A stretch of DNA of 64,000 nucleotides from Aestuariicoccus sp032586235 (GTDB lineage: Bacteria; Pseudomonadota; Alphaproteobacteria; Rhodobacterales; Rhodobacteraceae), in assembly GCF_032586235.1 (NCBI RefSeq), contig NZ_JAWHTD010000015.1, positions 24,148 to 88,147 of the forward strand. Reading direction: 5' to 3'. The translations under genes were made by a program, and so were the position numbers. Below, piece after piece: positions 8,489 through 16,729 of the stretch. Below the pieces are notes generated by a model. The model was given only the letters and a program-made list of their open reading frames with translations. It made no database searches and had not been told where the DNA came from. The stretch's first letter is position 1. The number at the start of each line of letters is the position of its first letter.

Positions 8489-9495
8489 GCCTGCCCCGTG
8501 ACCTCGGACAGCCGCACCACGCGCCCCTCCGCGACCGACAGCAGCGCCGCATCGGCCAGCGCCAGCGCCATCAGCCCGTCCTGGCCGGTGGTGGGCGGCA
8601 CCGCGCCCTCGGCGATGGCGGCGACAAGCGCGGCGATCTCGTTGGCATAGGCGGCGGTGTAGCGGGTCATGAAGAAATTCAGCAGCGGCGGCGTGGTGAA
8701 CCCGCCGCCATCGGCCAGCTCGATATTGGCCTCGGCCATGTTGCGGGCGCTGACCATGCCTTTCGAGCCCAGAACCTCGATCCGCTGGTCGTAGCCATAG
8801 GTGGCGCGGCGCGAATTGGTGATCACGCATTGCCGCCCGCTGGCGGTGGCCAGAATGACGTTGGCGCTGTCGTAATCGCCCATAGCGCCGATCTCGGGAT
8901 CGACCAGGACCGAGGCCTGCGCCTGCACGGTCTCGACCTCTTCGCCCAGCAGCCAGCGGGCCATGTCGAAGTCGTGGATCGTCATGTCGCGAAAGATGCC
9001 GCCCGACACCTGGATATAGCCATGCGGCGGCGGGCCGGGGTCGCGCGAGGTGATGGTGATCATCTCGACCGCGCCGATCTTTCCTGCGTCGATGGCGGCC
9101 TTAAGCGCCATGAAGTCCGGGTCGAACCGGCGGTTGAAACCGACCATCAGCGTGGCCCCCTCGGCCTCGACCGTGGCCAGCGCCGCGCGTACGCGGGGCA
9201 GGCTGAGGTCGATGGGCTTTTCGCAGAACACCGCCTTTCCGGCGCGGGCGAATTGCTCGATCAGGTCGGCGTGGGTGTCGGTGGGGGTGCAGATCGCCAC
9301 GGCGTCCACATCCCCGGACGCGGCGATGGCGTCGATGCTGCGGATGTCGCAGCCGTGGTCCCGCGCCACCTTTTCGGCGGCCTCGGCGACGGGATCGGCG
9401 ATGGCCACAAGGCGCGCGCCGGGGGTCGCGGCGACCGCGCGGGCGTGCACCTGGCCGATGCGGCCGGCCCCGAGAATGGCAAAACGAACGGTCAT
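8485..9495 (-). CDS. iolG: Inositol 2-dehydrogenase (Gfo/Idh/MocA family)
   Basis: This 336-residue NAD-dependent dehydrogenase has an N-terminal Rossmann motif ILGAGRIGQVHARAV, the EKP motif (CEKPIDLS, about residues 95-102) and the downstream GGIFRDMTIHDFD segment typical of inositol dehydrogenases. It oxidises myo-inositol to 2-keto-myo-inositol, the first pathway step. It is the first gene of the leftward run iolG-iolC-iolD-iolE, each overlapping the next by a few bases except iolC/iolD, which nearly touch. A spacer of 134 bp with a hairpin separates it from the upstream transporter genes. Confidence 0.92.
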   Translation of the reverse strand: MTVRFAILGAGRIGQVHARAVAATPGARLVAIADPVAEAAEKVARDHGCDIRSIDAIAASGDVDAVAICTPTDTHADLIEQFARAGKAVFCEKPIDLSLPRVRAALATVEAEGATLMVGFNRRFDPDFMALKAAIDAGKIGAVEMITITSRDPGPPPHGYIQVSGGIFRDMTIHDFDMARWLLGEEVETVQAQASVLVDPEIGAMGDYDSANVILATASGRQCVITNSRRATYGYDQRIEVLGSKGMVSARNMAEANIELADGGGFTTPPLLNFFMTRYTAAYANEIAALVAAIAEGAVPPTTGQDGLMALALADAALLSVAEGRVVRLSEVTGQA

Positions 9496-9546
9496 TGGAT
9501 CCTCATGTCAGAAGCGCTGCATCGCAGGCGCGCGGGAAAAGGGGGT

Positions 9547-9574
9547 GTGGCCGGCGCGGGAGGACACCGGCCAC
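9547..9574 (-). terminator. Hairpin downstream of the ABC ATPase gene (possible terminator)
   Basis: GTGGCCGG and CCGGCCAC form a perfect 8-bp stem with a 12-nt loop. On the minus strand it is followed by ACCCCCTTTT, so the U tract is weak. It lies between the transporter operon and iolG and could terminate or attenuate read-through. Confidence 0.4.
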
Positions 9575-9629
9575 GCACGGTGCGCCGCCGGTCCGGCGCG
9601 CCGTATCGGCAAATGCGGGCGTCGGCCGC

Positions 9630-10436
9630 TCAGGCCGCGGCGTCGGCGTATTCGTCCTGCGTCTTGGCACCGGTGATATAGGCCACCACGTCCTCGCCGG
9701 TGACGTCGCCGCCGGTGATGTCGAGGTTGGCGCAGATGCGCCCGCGCCGGAACACCACGATACGGTCGCAGAGATCCATCACCTGCCGCATGTTGTGGCT
9801 GATCAGGATCAGCGGCTCTCCGGCCTCTTTCAGCGTGCGGATGATGTTTTCCACCTGCGCGGTTTCCTGCACCCCCAGTGCCGCTGTCGGTTCGTCCATG
9901 ATCGTCAGCTTGGAATGGAAGGTCGCGGTGCGCGCGATGGCCACGCATTGCCGCTGCCCGCCCGACATGTTCTGGATGGTGTTGCGGATGTTGGGGATCT
10001 TGACCCCGGTCTTTTCCAGCGCCGCCATCGTGTCCTGCCGCATGGACTTGTAATCGAGCAGCCGGAACGGCCCCAGCCAATCCAGCATGGTTTTTTCGCG
10101 CCCGAGGAAAAGATTGTCCGGCACGTCCAGATGATCGGCCAGGGCCAGCGTCTGGAACACCGTTTCGATCCCCGCGCGGCGGGCATCGAGCGGCCCGTCG
10201 AAATGCACCGGGTGGCCGTCAAAGATGATCTCGCCCCTTGTGCGCTGTTCGACGCCGGTGATCTGGCGCACGAAGGTCGACTTGCCCGCCCCGTTGTCGC
10301 CCATGATCGCCACGTGCTCGCCCTTGCGGAGGATGAAATCGGCGCCCTCCAGCGCGTGCACGCCGCCGTAGTACTTGGTCAGATCGCGCGTCTCGAGGAT
10401 GATGTCGCCCATATCGCGCAGTTCGATACCCGTCAT
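9630..10436 (-). CDS. Sugar ABC transporter ATP-binding protein (FrcA-like, inositol locus)
   Basis: This 268-residue single-domain ATPase has Walker A at residues 46-53 (GDNGAGKST), the signature MSGGQRQ and Walker B LTIMDEPTAALG. RbsA-type sugar transporters usually have two fused ATPase domains of about 500 residues; this one is the short FrcA-like form, so it probably works as a homodimer. The gene is 16 nt downstream of the permease gene and third in the order binding protein-permease-ATPase. Location between inositol genes suggests import of inositol or a methylated relative, but specificity cannot be read from the ATPase. Confidence 0.88.
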   Translation of the reverse strand: MTGIELRDMGDIILETRDLTKYYGGVHALEGADFILRKGEHVAIMGDNGAGKSTFVRQITGVEQRTRGEIIFDGHPVHFDGPLDARRAGIETVFQTLALADHLDVPDNLFLGREKTMLDWLGPFRLLDYKSMRQDTMAALEKTGVKIPNIRNTIQNMSGGQRQCVAIARTATFHSKLTIMDEPTAALGVQETAQVENIIRTLKEAGEPLILISHNMRQVMDLCDRIVVFRRGRICANLDITGGDVTGEDVVAYITGAKTQDEYADAAA

Positions 10437-10452
10437 TGCATTTCCTCCCGTG

Positions 10453-11535
10453 CTATATTCGCGACGCGGCGCGTTGCTGCCGCCATTGGTCGAGAACCAC
10501 GGCGCTGATGATGATGATGCCCATGGCCATGATCTGGAAATAGGCGTCGAGCTTGACGTAGGTGAAACCCGACTGAATGACGCCAAAGACCATCGCCCCC
10601 AGCACCGTCCCGATGATCGACCCGCGCCCGCCGGTCAGGCTGACGCCGCCGATGACGGCCATGGCGATGGCGAAAAGTTCGTAGAACAGCCCCATGCCCG
10701 ACTGCGCCGTGAGGTTCTTGGAACTCAGCACGATGGCCGCGAAGGCCGCCAGCATCGAGGCGATCATGTAGATCAGGATCTTGTGGCGCTTGACGTTGAT
10801 CCCCGACATGCGCGCGGCGTCCTCGTTCGAGCCGATGGCATAGGTGTGTTTGCCGTAGACCGTGAAACGCAACAGAACGTGGCACAGGATCGCCAGCAGC
10901 AGGAACCACACGACCGGCATCATGCCCGCGCCGAGTGCTGCGTAGCTGTCGGTGGGGAAGGACACCGGCTGGCCGCGCGTCCACCACTGCGCGATGCCGC
11001 GGCAGATCAGGAACATGCCCAGCGTGGCAATGAAGGGCGGAATGCGGGTGAAGGCGATCAGCGTGCCGTTGATCCCGCCGATCAACGCGCCGAAGGCCAG
11101 CCCGACCATCACCGGCACGATCACCGGCAGGTCGAATGACCACGCGCCGAAGACCGCCTTGGGGTTGGGGTTGCCGTTCACGAATTCGGTCTGCGCAAAG
11201 GACATCACGATCATCGCCGTCGCCGCCACCAGCGGCCCCGACGACAGGTCGATCCCGCCCGAGATGATCACCTGCGTCACCCCCAGCGAGATGATGCCGA
11301 TGATCGCCACCTGCAGGATGATGATCTTGAGGCGCGCCTCGTTGAAGATCGAGTCGAAGCGGTCCTGCGTGTCGAAAAGAAAGCTCTGCCCGTTCATGTA
11401 GGGCAGGAACTGCCCCAGCGCCTCGAAGATCGCCACGATCAGGATCAGGGCAAAGAAGATGTTGAACTCGTTGGGCCAGGCTTTCTTGGACTTGTCGTAC
11501 TTAAGTCCGCCGATCCCTTCCGCTTGCTGCGCCAT
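10453..11535 (-). CDS. Sugar ABC transporter permease (FrcC/RbsC-like)
   Basis: The 360-residue protein has many hydrophobic segments and the branched-chain/ribose permease family pattern, including ISLGVTQVIISGGIDLSSG and AVIGGVSLTGGRGSIIGT in the cytoplasmic coupling region. It forms the membrane channel for the adjacent binding protein and ATPase. The N-terminal 20 or so residues are hydrophilic and precede the first membrane segment (FNIFFALILIVAIF). It is separated from the binding-protein gene by a strong GC hairpin, a common way to lower permease expression relative to binding protein. Confidence 0.9.
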   Translation of the reverse strand: MAQQAEGIGGLKYDKSKKAWPNEFNIFFALILIVAIFEALGQFLPYMNGQSFLFDTQDRFDSIFNEARLKIIILQVAIIGIISLGVTQVIISGGIDLSSGPLVAATAMIVMSFAQTEFVNGNPNPKAVFGAWSFDLPVIVPVMVGLAFGALIGGINGTLIAFTRIPPFIATLGMFLICRGIAQWWTRGQPVSFPTDSYAALGAGMMPVVWFLLLAILCHVLLRFTVYGKHTYAIGSNEDAARMSGINVKRHKILIYMIASMLAAFAAIVLSSKNLTAQSGMGLFYELFAIAMAVIGGVSLTGGRGSIIGTVLGAMVFGVIQSGFTYVKLDAYFQIMAMGIIIISAVVLDQWRQQRAASRI

Positions 11536-11588
11536 GCGTCGCTCTCCCGATGGTCCTTTTCGTGCCGGGCTCTCGTCCCGGCAGGGCT

Positions 11589-11615
11589 GGCGGGGCGCGC
11601 GTGCTGCGCCCCGCC
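11589..11615 (-). terminator. Intra-operon hairpin between binding-protein and permease genes
   Basis: GGCGGGGCGC and GCGCCCCGCC form a perfect 10-bp stem with a 7-nt loop. There is no U tract, so it is more likely an mRNA-stabilising or attenuating element that keeps binding-protein mRNA abundant than a full terminator. Confidence 0.5.
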
Positions 11616-11632
11616 GGATGGCTGTGCGCCGA

Positions 11633-12577
11633 TCAGTTGCGCTGCAGGAAGTCCGCCACGTTGGCGGGCGTCACCAGCTTGAAGGGGATGTAGACCTTCT
11701 GGTCCACGTCCTCGCCGCGGGCCAGCGCCAGCGCCGCGTCGACCGACCCTTCGCCCTGGCCGAAGGCGTCCTGGAACACGGTGGCGTCCAGATCGCCCGC
11801 CTGCATCGCCACCAGCGCGTCCTGGGTGGCGTCGACGCCCACGACGATCACGTCCTCCATCGAAATGCCCGAGGCCTTCATCGCCTGGATCGCGCCGATC
11901 GCCATCTCGTCGTTGTTGGCGAAGACGATGTGGAACTCCTCGCCCGAGGACAGCCAGTTGGTCATAAGGTCCTGCGCCTTGTCGCGCGACCATTCGGCGG
12001 TCTGGCGGTCGATCACCGAGATGAAGTTGCACATGTCCATGCCGATCACGTCGTCCACGTCCTTGGTGCGCTGCACCGCGGCCTGGTTCGACAGCTGACC
12101 CATCAGCAGATAGGCCTTGGCGCCGCCCGCCAGACCGGCGGCACGTGCCAGCTTGCAGGCCTCGAACGCGGCCAGTGTGCCGGATTCGATCTCGTTGGAG
12201 GCTACAAAGGCCTGGTTGTCGGGCAGCGTATCGACGTTGATCGGCTGGCGGTTGACATAGACCAGCGGCACGCCGGCCGACGCGGCGGCCTGGCTCATCG
12301 CGTCGGTGGCCGAGGTGTCGACCGCATTGACGATGATCGCATCCACGCCCGAGGCGATGAAGTTGTTGATCTGGTCAAGCTGCTTGGCCACGTCGTCGGT
12401 CGCGTCCTCGACCTGCAGATCGACCCCGTCGATCCCCGCCGCGTAATCGACCATGCCATTGCGCATCACGGTCAGAAAGTTGTCATCGAACCGCGCAATC
12501 GAGGCGCCGATGGTCTCGGCCATGGCCGTGGTCGACATTAGCGCCGCGAGACCGGCTGCAAAAAGGGTCTTTTTCAT
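11633..12577 (-). CDS. Sugar ABC transporter periplasmic binding protein (inositol locus)
   Basis: The 314-residue precursor begins with a clear signal peptide (MKKTLFAAGLAALMSTTAMA, cleavage near residue 20). A Peripla_BP_4/RbsB-type fold follows, with FDDNFLTVMRNGM, a hinge region VVGVDATQDALVAM and AIIVNAVDTSATDA. AGGGAGGAAATCC before the ATG gives a strong ribosome-binding site. As first gene of the transporter set it should capture the substrate in the periplasm. Inositol or a derivative is inferred from the neighbours only. Confidence 0.9.
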   Translation of the reverse strand: MKKTLFAAGLAALMSTTAMAETIGASIARFDDNFLTVMRNGMVDYAAGIDGVDLQVEDATDDVAKQLDQINNFIASGVDAIIVNAVDTSATDAMSQAAASAGVPLVYVNRQPINVDTLPDNQAFVASNEIESGTLAAFEACKLARAAGLAGGAKAYLLMGQLSNQAAVQRTKDVDDVIGMDMCNFISVIDRQTAEWSRDKAQDLMTNWLSSGEEFHIVFANNDEMAIGAIQAMKASGISMEDVIVVGVDATQDALVAMQAGDLDATVFQDAFGQGEGSVDAALALARGEDVDQKVYIPFKLVTPANVADFLQRN

Positions 12578-12656
12578 GGATTTCCTCCCTAAGTTGGTGT
12601 CCGGCACACCATTTACCTGCCGGAAGCCCCGTTGGCCGGGGCAATGAAATCCTCGC

Positions 12657-13472
12657 TCAGGCGGCATGCGCCCGAAGCTGCGAGGAAATGAAATCGAACG
12701 ACGTGCGGATCGCCGTGTACGGATCGGCGAGGGCCTGCGTTTCAGGCGAAAAGCATTCGTAAGAGAACGGCCCGTCGTAGCCCGCCGCCAGCAGCGCGGC
12801 GATCTGCCCGACGTTGTCCAGCCGGTCGTTCTCGTCGATCAGGACGCGGTGTTCGTCCTCCATCCGCTCGACCGGCAGATCCGGGTCGGTGACGGCCGAG
12901 ATGTGCACGATCCCGGTCTCTTCGGGAAAGATCGGCCCGCCCCCCGCCAGCGTGTGGTGAAACGTGTCGTGCACCAGCTTGAAATGCGCCGCACCGCCGA
13001 TCGCCTCGATCGTGTCCACCAGATCGCGTTTCGACCGCAGCGACGAGCGCAGAAAGCCCAGCGGCTCGACCAGCGCGGTCATGCCCGTCTCTTGCAGGAT
13101 CGGCAGGATCGCCTTCATCGCGACCCGCAGATTGGCCTGCCGCTCGCCGTTCCCCAGCGCCTGGCCGTCGTTGCGCGGGATCAGGCTGACGGTCTCGGCC
13201 CCGGCCTCTATGGCGGTGTCGATCAGCGCGCGGACCGCCGCCTCGCGGTCGTCATTCCAGTCGTTGAACGGGTAGACCTGGCTCAGCCCGACCAGCCGCA
13301 ACCCCTTGTCGGCGGCCATGCGCCCCGCCCCGGCGGCGTCCATGCCGTCAAAGAGCGGGCGGGCGATGTCGTTGCGCACCTCGACCCCGACACAGCCCAG
13401 CCGGGCCGCCAGATCGAGAAAGTCGGCATAGGCCAACCCCGGCACCGTCATGTAATTCAGTGCGGTCTTCAC
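12657..13472 (-). CDS. Sugar phosphate isomerase/epimerase-like TIM barrel (IolI-like)
   Basis: This 271-residue protein is an AP-endonuclease-2/xylose-isomerase-like TIM barrel, the size of inosose isomerase IolI. Metal-ligand-type residues are visible in LVEPLGF, KLVHDTFHH, IVHISAVTD and the C-terminal YECFSPE. In inositol loci such proteins interconvert inosose isomers, so it may feed other inositol stereoisomers into IolE. It begins with GTG preceded by GGGAGGACATC. It is upstream of the transporter genes and downstream of the second LacI gene, with several operator-like half-sites in front. The exact substrate is not determinable here. Confidence 0.75.
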   Translation of the reverse strand: MKTALNYMTVPGLAYADFLDLAARLGCVGVEVRNDIARPLFDGMDAAGAGRMAADKGLRLVGLSQVYPFNDWNDDREAAVRALIDTAIEAGAETVSLIPRNDGQALGNGERQANLRVAMKAILPILQETGMTALVEPLGFLRSSLRSKRDLVDTIEAIGGAAHFKLVHDTFHHTLAGGGPIFPEETGIVHISAVTDPDLPVERMEDEHRVLIDENDRLDNVGQIAALLAAGYDGPFSYECFSPETQALADPYTAIRTSFDFISSQLRAHAA

Positions 13473-13572
13473 GATGTCCTCCCATCCGCGCCCGGCCGGT
13501 CTGCGCCAGCCTTTCAGGACGCGGTCGAGGGCAACGGTGGTTCACAAAGTAGGATTCGGTCAATTCTTACGG

Positions 13573-13632
13573 TGTCATTTTCCATCAATAATGACGGATT
13601 TTGCACCCGCAGAATGATGGTTTCTCGTCATT
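13573..13632. promoter_or_regulatory. Cluster of operator-like inverted repeats upstream of the iolI/transporter operon
   Basis: GTCATT (13574-13579) and AATGAC (13590-13595) form a 6-bp inverted repeat with a 10-bp spacer. AATGA (13613-13617) and TCATT (13628-13632) form a second pair with the same spacing. The 16-mer TGATGGTTTCTCGTCA (13615-13630) matches 13 of 16 bases of the site in front of the second LacI gene. The sites occupy the AT-rich spacer ahead of the GTG start at 13472 and are likely targets of one or both LacI paralogues. Confidence 0.55.
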
Positions 13633-14660
13633 TACAGCAGCTCTGGCACGATGATCCGCGGCGACAGAAAGTGCTGCCCCGCGACGCCGTCGTCATCGTC
13701 CTGCGCCTTGACCATATGGTCGACCACCTCGCGGCAGAGCTCGGCCAGCGGGGTTTCGATCACCATCGTGGCGTAGCCGTCGATCAGCGCGGCGCGGCTT
13801 TCGGCGGTCAGCTCGTTGATCACCAGCGCGACCTTGGGCGTCTCGTGCGCCTCGCGGAGCGCCGCAATCGCGCCCTCCATCCCGCCGCCCGCCACGTAGA
13901 GCCCCCTGAGATCCGGGTGGCGATACAAAAGGTCCAGCGTTGCCTCATAGGTCAACTGCCGGGTTTCCAGGTTGACCAGCGTGTCGAGCATCGTGAACCC
14001 CTGGCCCGCCTCTCGCACGAAGGACCGAAAGCCGACCTCGCGCAGGTCATGCCCGTGCCAGCGGTTGCCGCCCACGAAGATCGCCAGCTTGCCCGCCTGC
14101 GGCGAGGTCTTGGTGATCATCCAGGCGGCCAACCGTCCCACCTTCATGTTGTTCAGACCGATATAGTTTTTCCTGATGCCTTGCGCGAAATCGTTGAGCA
14201 TCGAGATCACCGGCACGCCGTTTTCCTTCATGTCCTGCACGATCTGGCTGAGCCGCTGGTCATTGACCGCGCCGCAGGCCACCGCGTCGCATCGCGCGCC
14301 AAGATCGGTCAGCAGCTCGGCATACTCGGCGGGCGACTGGGACGAGGCATAGCGGATCTCGGCCCGGCCCCGGATGTCGGTCCGGGCGGCCACGGCCTGT
14401 TCGATTTCTCTGGCAAAGTTGCGGTAGAACTCTTGCGATTTCTTGGACAGCACGAAGCCCAACCGCAGCTCGGGGGCAGAGCTGTTCAGCCGGCTTTGAA
14501 GGATGCCCTTGCCGTGATAGCCGACGCGATGCGCGGCCTCGGCGATCTTGCGGATGGTGTCCTCGCGCACCTTCGAGCGGCCGTTGAGGGCGCGGTCGAC
14601 GGTGGTGACGCTGACCCCGGCCTCGCGGGCGACATCGGTGAGGGTGGGCCGGTTGGCCAT
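13632..14660 (-). CDS. LacI-family transcriptional regulator (iol/transporter, copy 2)
   Basis: The 342-residue protein has the LacI helix-turn-helix (TLTDVAREAGVSVTTVDRAL) and a sugar-binding core. It is a close paralogue of the regulator at 2777-3808 over its whole length, including EFYRNFARE, GGNRWHGHDLRE and YVAGGGMEGAIAALRE. Together the two genes bracket the iol and transporter genes. The start ATG has GGAG seven bases upstream. A perfect inverted repeat lies 12 bases upstream of the start, suggesting autoregulation. The ligand is probably an inositol or a pathway intermediate. Confidence 0.9.
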   Translation of the reverse strand: MANRPTLTDVAREAGVSVTTVDRALNGRSKVREDTIRKIAEAAHRVGYHGKGILQSRLNSSAPELRLGFVLSKKSQEFYRNFAREIEQAVAARTDIRGRAEIRYASSQSPAEYAELLTDLGARCDAVACGAVNDQRLSQIVQDMKENGVPVISMLNDFAQGIRKNYIGLNNMKVGRLAAWMITKTSPQAGKLAIFVGGNRWHGHDLREVGFRSFVREAGQGFTMLDTLVNLETRQLTYEATLDLLYRHPDLRGLYVAGGGMEGAIAALREAHETPKVALVINELTAESRAALIDGYATMVIETPLAELCREVVDHMVKAQDDDDGVAGQHFLSPRIIVPELL

Positions 14661-14671
14661 GATGGGCTCCG

Positions 14672-14687
14672 TGACGGGTTTTCGTCA
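14672..14687. promoter_or_regulatory. Candidate LacI-type operator (TGACG-N6-CGTCA)
   Basis: TGACGGGTTTTCGTCA is a perfect 5-bp inverted repeat with a 6-bp centre, immediately upstream of the second LacI gene. A 13/16 match occurs at 13615-13630 before the operon this regulator is expected to control. Confidence 0.6.
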
Positions 14688-14735
14688 TTCTGCCACAGGC
14701 AGGGCCGCGCTCAAAACGGTTTGCGTCGGGCAAAG

Positions 14736-14767
14736 AAAAACCGGCAGCGGGCGGCCCGCTGCCGGTT
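14736..14767 (-). terminator. Rho-independent terminator of the LldD-like gene
   Basis: AACCGGCAGCGGG and CCCGCTGCCGGTT form a perfect 13-bp stem with a 3-nt loop. On the minus strand it is followed by TTTTTC. It lies just after the stop codon of the gene at 14781-15944. Confidence 0.9.
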
Positions 14768-14780
14768 CCAGAACGTCCTG

Positions 14781-15944
14781 TCAGGCCCAGCGGCCGGCAA
14801 AGCCCTCGGGGATCATCAGGATGTCGCGGTCCACGTCCTTGACGTCGCGCCGCCCGCAAAGCGCCATGCTGAAGTCGAGCTCTTTGTGGATCACCTCCAG
14901 CGCGCGCGTGACCCCCTGCTGGCCCATCGCGCCCAGCCCGTAGACATAGGCGCGCCCGATATAGGTGCCCTTGGCCCCCATCGCCAGTGCCTTGAGCACG
15001 TCCTGCCCGGACCGGATGCCGCTGTCGATATGCACCTCGATCTTGTCGCCCACCGCATCCAGGATCGCCGGCAGCGCCCGGATCGAGCTGAGCGCGCCAT
15101 CGAGCTGCCGGCCGCCGTGGTTCGACACGATGATGGCGTCCGCGCCGACGTTCAGCGCCTCGAGCGCGTCGCGCGGATCCATGATGCCCTTGATGATCAG
15201 CGGGCCGTCCCACATCTTGCGGAATTCGCGGATGCGGTCCCAGTCCAGCGACTGGTCGAAGGCCTGGTTGGTCCATGTGGTCAGCGACGTGGGATCGCTG
15301 ACGCCCTTGGCGTGGCCGACGATATTGCCGAAAAAGCGCCGCTTGGTCGACAGCATCCCAAGGCCCCATTGCACCTTGGTCATCATGTTGGCTACGGATT
15401 TCGCGGTCAGCTTGGGCGGCGCGGAAAGGCCGTTCTTAACGTCCTTGTGCCGCTGGCCCAGCAGCTGCAGATCGACGGTGATGACGGCGGCCGAGCATTT
15501 CGCCTCTTTCGCGCGGTCGAAAAGCCGCTGCATGAATTCGTCGTCCTTCAGCGTATAGACCTGCATCCAGAACGGTTTCGAGGTGTTGGCGGCCACATCC
15601 TCGATCGAACAGATCGACATGGTCGAAAGCGTGTAGGGCACGCCGAATTTCTCGGCGGCGCGGGCGGCCATGATCTCGCCGTCGTAATGCTGCATCCCCG
15701 TCAGGCCCACCGGCGCCAGCGCCACCGGCATCGACACGTCCTGCCCGATCATCTGGGTGGTGGTGTTGCGCCCGGCCATGTCCACCGCGACGCGCTGGCG
15801 CAGGTAGATGCGGTCGAAATCCGAGCTGTTCTCGCGAAAGGTCTGTTCGGTCCAGCTGCCCGATTCCGTGTAATCGTAGAACATCTTGGGCACGCGGCGC
15901 CGGTAGATGCGCTTGAGGTCCTCGATTTCGGTAATAACAGGCAT
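14781..15944 (-). CDS. lldD: FMN-dependent alpha-hydroxy-acid dehydrogenase (LldD-like L-lactate dehydrogenase)
   Basis: This 387-residue protein belongs to the FMN alpha-hydroxy-acid oxidase/dehydrogenase family and matches LldD in length. Visible motifs are the N-terminal KMFYDYTESGSW, the FMN-site segment PVALAPVGLTGM and the active-site loop SNHGGRQLDGA, whose histidine is the catalytic base. It would oxidise L-lactate or a related 2-hydroxy acid and pass electrons to the respiratory chain. It forms its own transcription unit with a strong terminator and a palindromic site ahead of the start. Other family members use glycolate or mandelate, so the substrate is probable rather than proven. 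Confidence 0.88.
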   Translation of the reverse strand: MPVITEIEDLKRIYRRRVPKMFYDYTESGSWTEQTFRENSSDFDRIYLRQRVAVDMAGRNTTTQMIGQDVSMPVALAPVGLTGMQHYDGEIMAARAAEKFGVPYTLSTMSICSIEDVAANTSKPFWMQVYTLKDDEFMQRLFDRAKEAKCSAAVITVDLQLLGQRHKDVKNGLSAPPKLTAKSVANMMTKVQWGLGMLSTKRRFFGNIVGHAKGVSDPTSLTTWTNQAFDQSLDWDRIREFRKMWDGPLIIKGIMDPRDALEALNVGADAIIVSNHGGRQLDGALSSIRALPAILDAVGDKIEVHIDSGIRSGQDVLKALAMGAKGTYIGRAYVYGLGAMGQQGVTRALEVIHKELDFSMALCGRRDVKDVDRDILMIPEGFAGRWA

Positions 15945-15964
15945 TTCCGGAGCCTTTCGCTGTA

Positions 15965-15987
15965 ATTGGTTAGGTTTTCATACCAAT
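15965..15987. promoter_or_regulatory. Palindromic site upstream of the LldD-like gene (GntR/LldR-like)
   Basis: ATTGGT (15965-15970) and ACCAAT (15982-15987) form a perfect 6-bp inverted repeat 20 bases upstream of the start. Regulators of the PdhR/LldR (GntR) group recognise TTGGT...ACCAA-type sites, though usually with a shorter centre. No such regulator gene is in the window. Confidence 0.4.
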
Positions 15988-16093
15988 GGGCCCGATGCCG
16001 CGCAATGCGACAGGATGGACGCGGGCTATGGCGCTCTGATCCGCGTCGGGTAAGCTGGGCCGCAGTGCATTCTGGCGCAAGAAGGAAAAGACC

Positions 16094-16543
16094 ATGACCA
16101 AGCGATATTTCGACGATCTGCCCGCGGGGTTCCGGTTCGAGACCGACGCGCAGCGACTGACCCTGGACGAGATCCTGGACTTTGCCCGGCAATGGGACCC
16201 GCAGCCCTTTCACACCGACGCGGCGGCGGCGGCGGACTCGCCCTTCGGCGGGATCATCGCCAGCGGCTTTCACACCATGCTGGTGGGCTTCGTGCTGACG
16301 CTGAAGGCAGGCGTGTGGAACGCCGCCTCGATGGGCAGCCCGGGGATGGACGCGATCCGCTGGCTGAAGCCGGTGCGCCCGGACGACGAATTGCACGTGG
16401 TGGCCGAGGTCATGTCCTCGACCCCGTCGCGGTCGAAACCCGACCGCGGGGCCACCGTCATCCGCTACGACGTGCTGCGGGGCGACGGTGAAACGGTCAT
16501 GTCCTACACCGCCACCCACATCCTGCGCCGCCGCCCCGCCTGA
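16094..16543 (+). CDS. MaoC-family (R)-hydratase-like protein
   Basis: This 149-residue hot-dog-fold protein has the MaoC hydratase-2 pattern: a catalytic Asp/His region DPQPFHTD (about residues 35-42) and ASGFHTM (about 56-62). It should hydrate or dehydrate an acyl-CoA or related 2-enoyl substrate. It stands alone between an LldD-like gene on the other strand and a cytochrome c gene, so context gives no pathway. AAGGAAAAG precedes the ATG. Confidence 0.85.
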   Translation: MTKRYFDDLPAGFRFETDAQRLTLDEILDFARQWDPQPFHTDAAAAADSPFGGIIASGFHTMLVGFVLTLKAGVWNAASMGSPGMDAIRWLKPVRPDDELHVVAEVMSSTPSRSKPDRGATVIRYDVLRGDGETVMSYTATHILRRRPA

Positions 16544-16729
16544 CCACCCGGCCTGATCCAAAGGAGCGCGTGCGCGCGCATGATATCTCGGGCCCCGCCC
16601 CGGCGGGTCCCTCGGGCCGCCCGGTGGCGGGCCGAATTCTGCAGATGAGTTACATGTTCTTGTGGCGGCCCGGCTTTGCTAGGCTGGCCCCGGAAGCGCG
16701 CGAACAAGGTCGGTCAAAGGAGGAACGAC

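Noticed and set aside
12666..15965. Long plus-strand open frame opposite iolI, lacI and lldD
   Set aside because: It is an antisense shadow; the three minus-strand genes have ribosome-binding sites, conserved motifs and a terminator.
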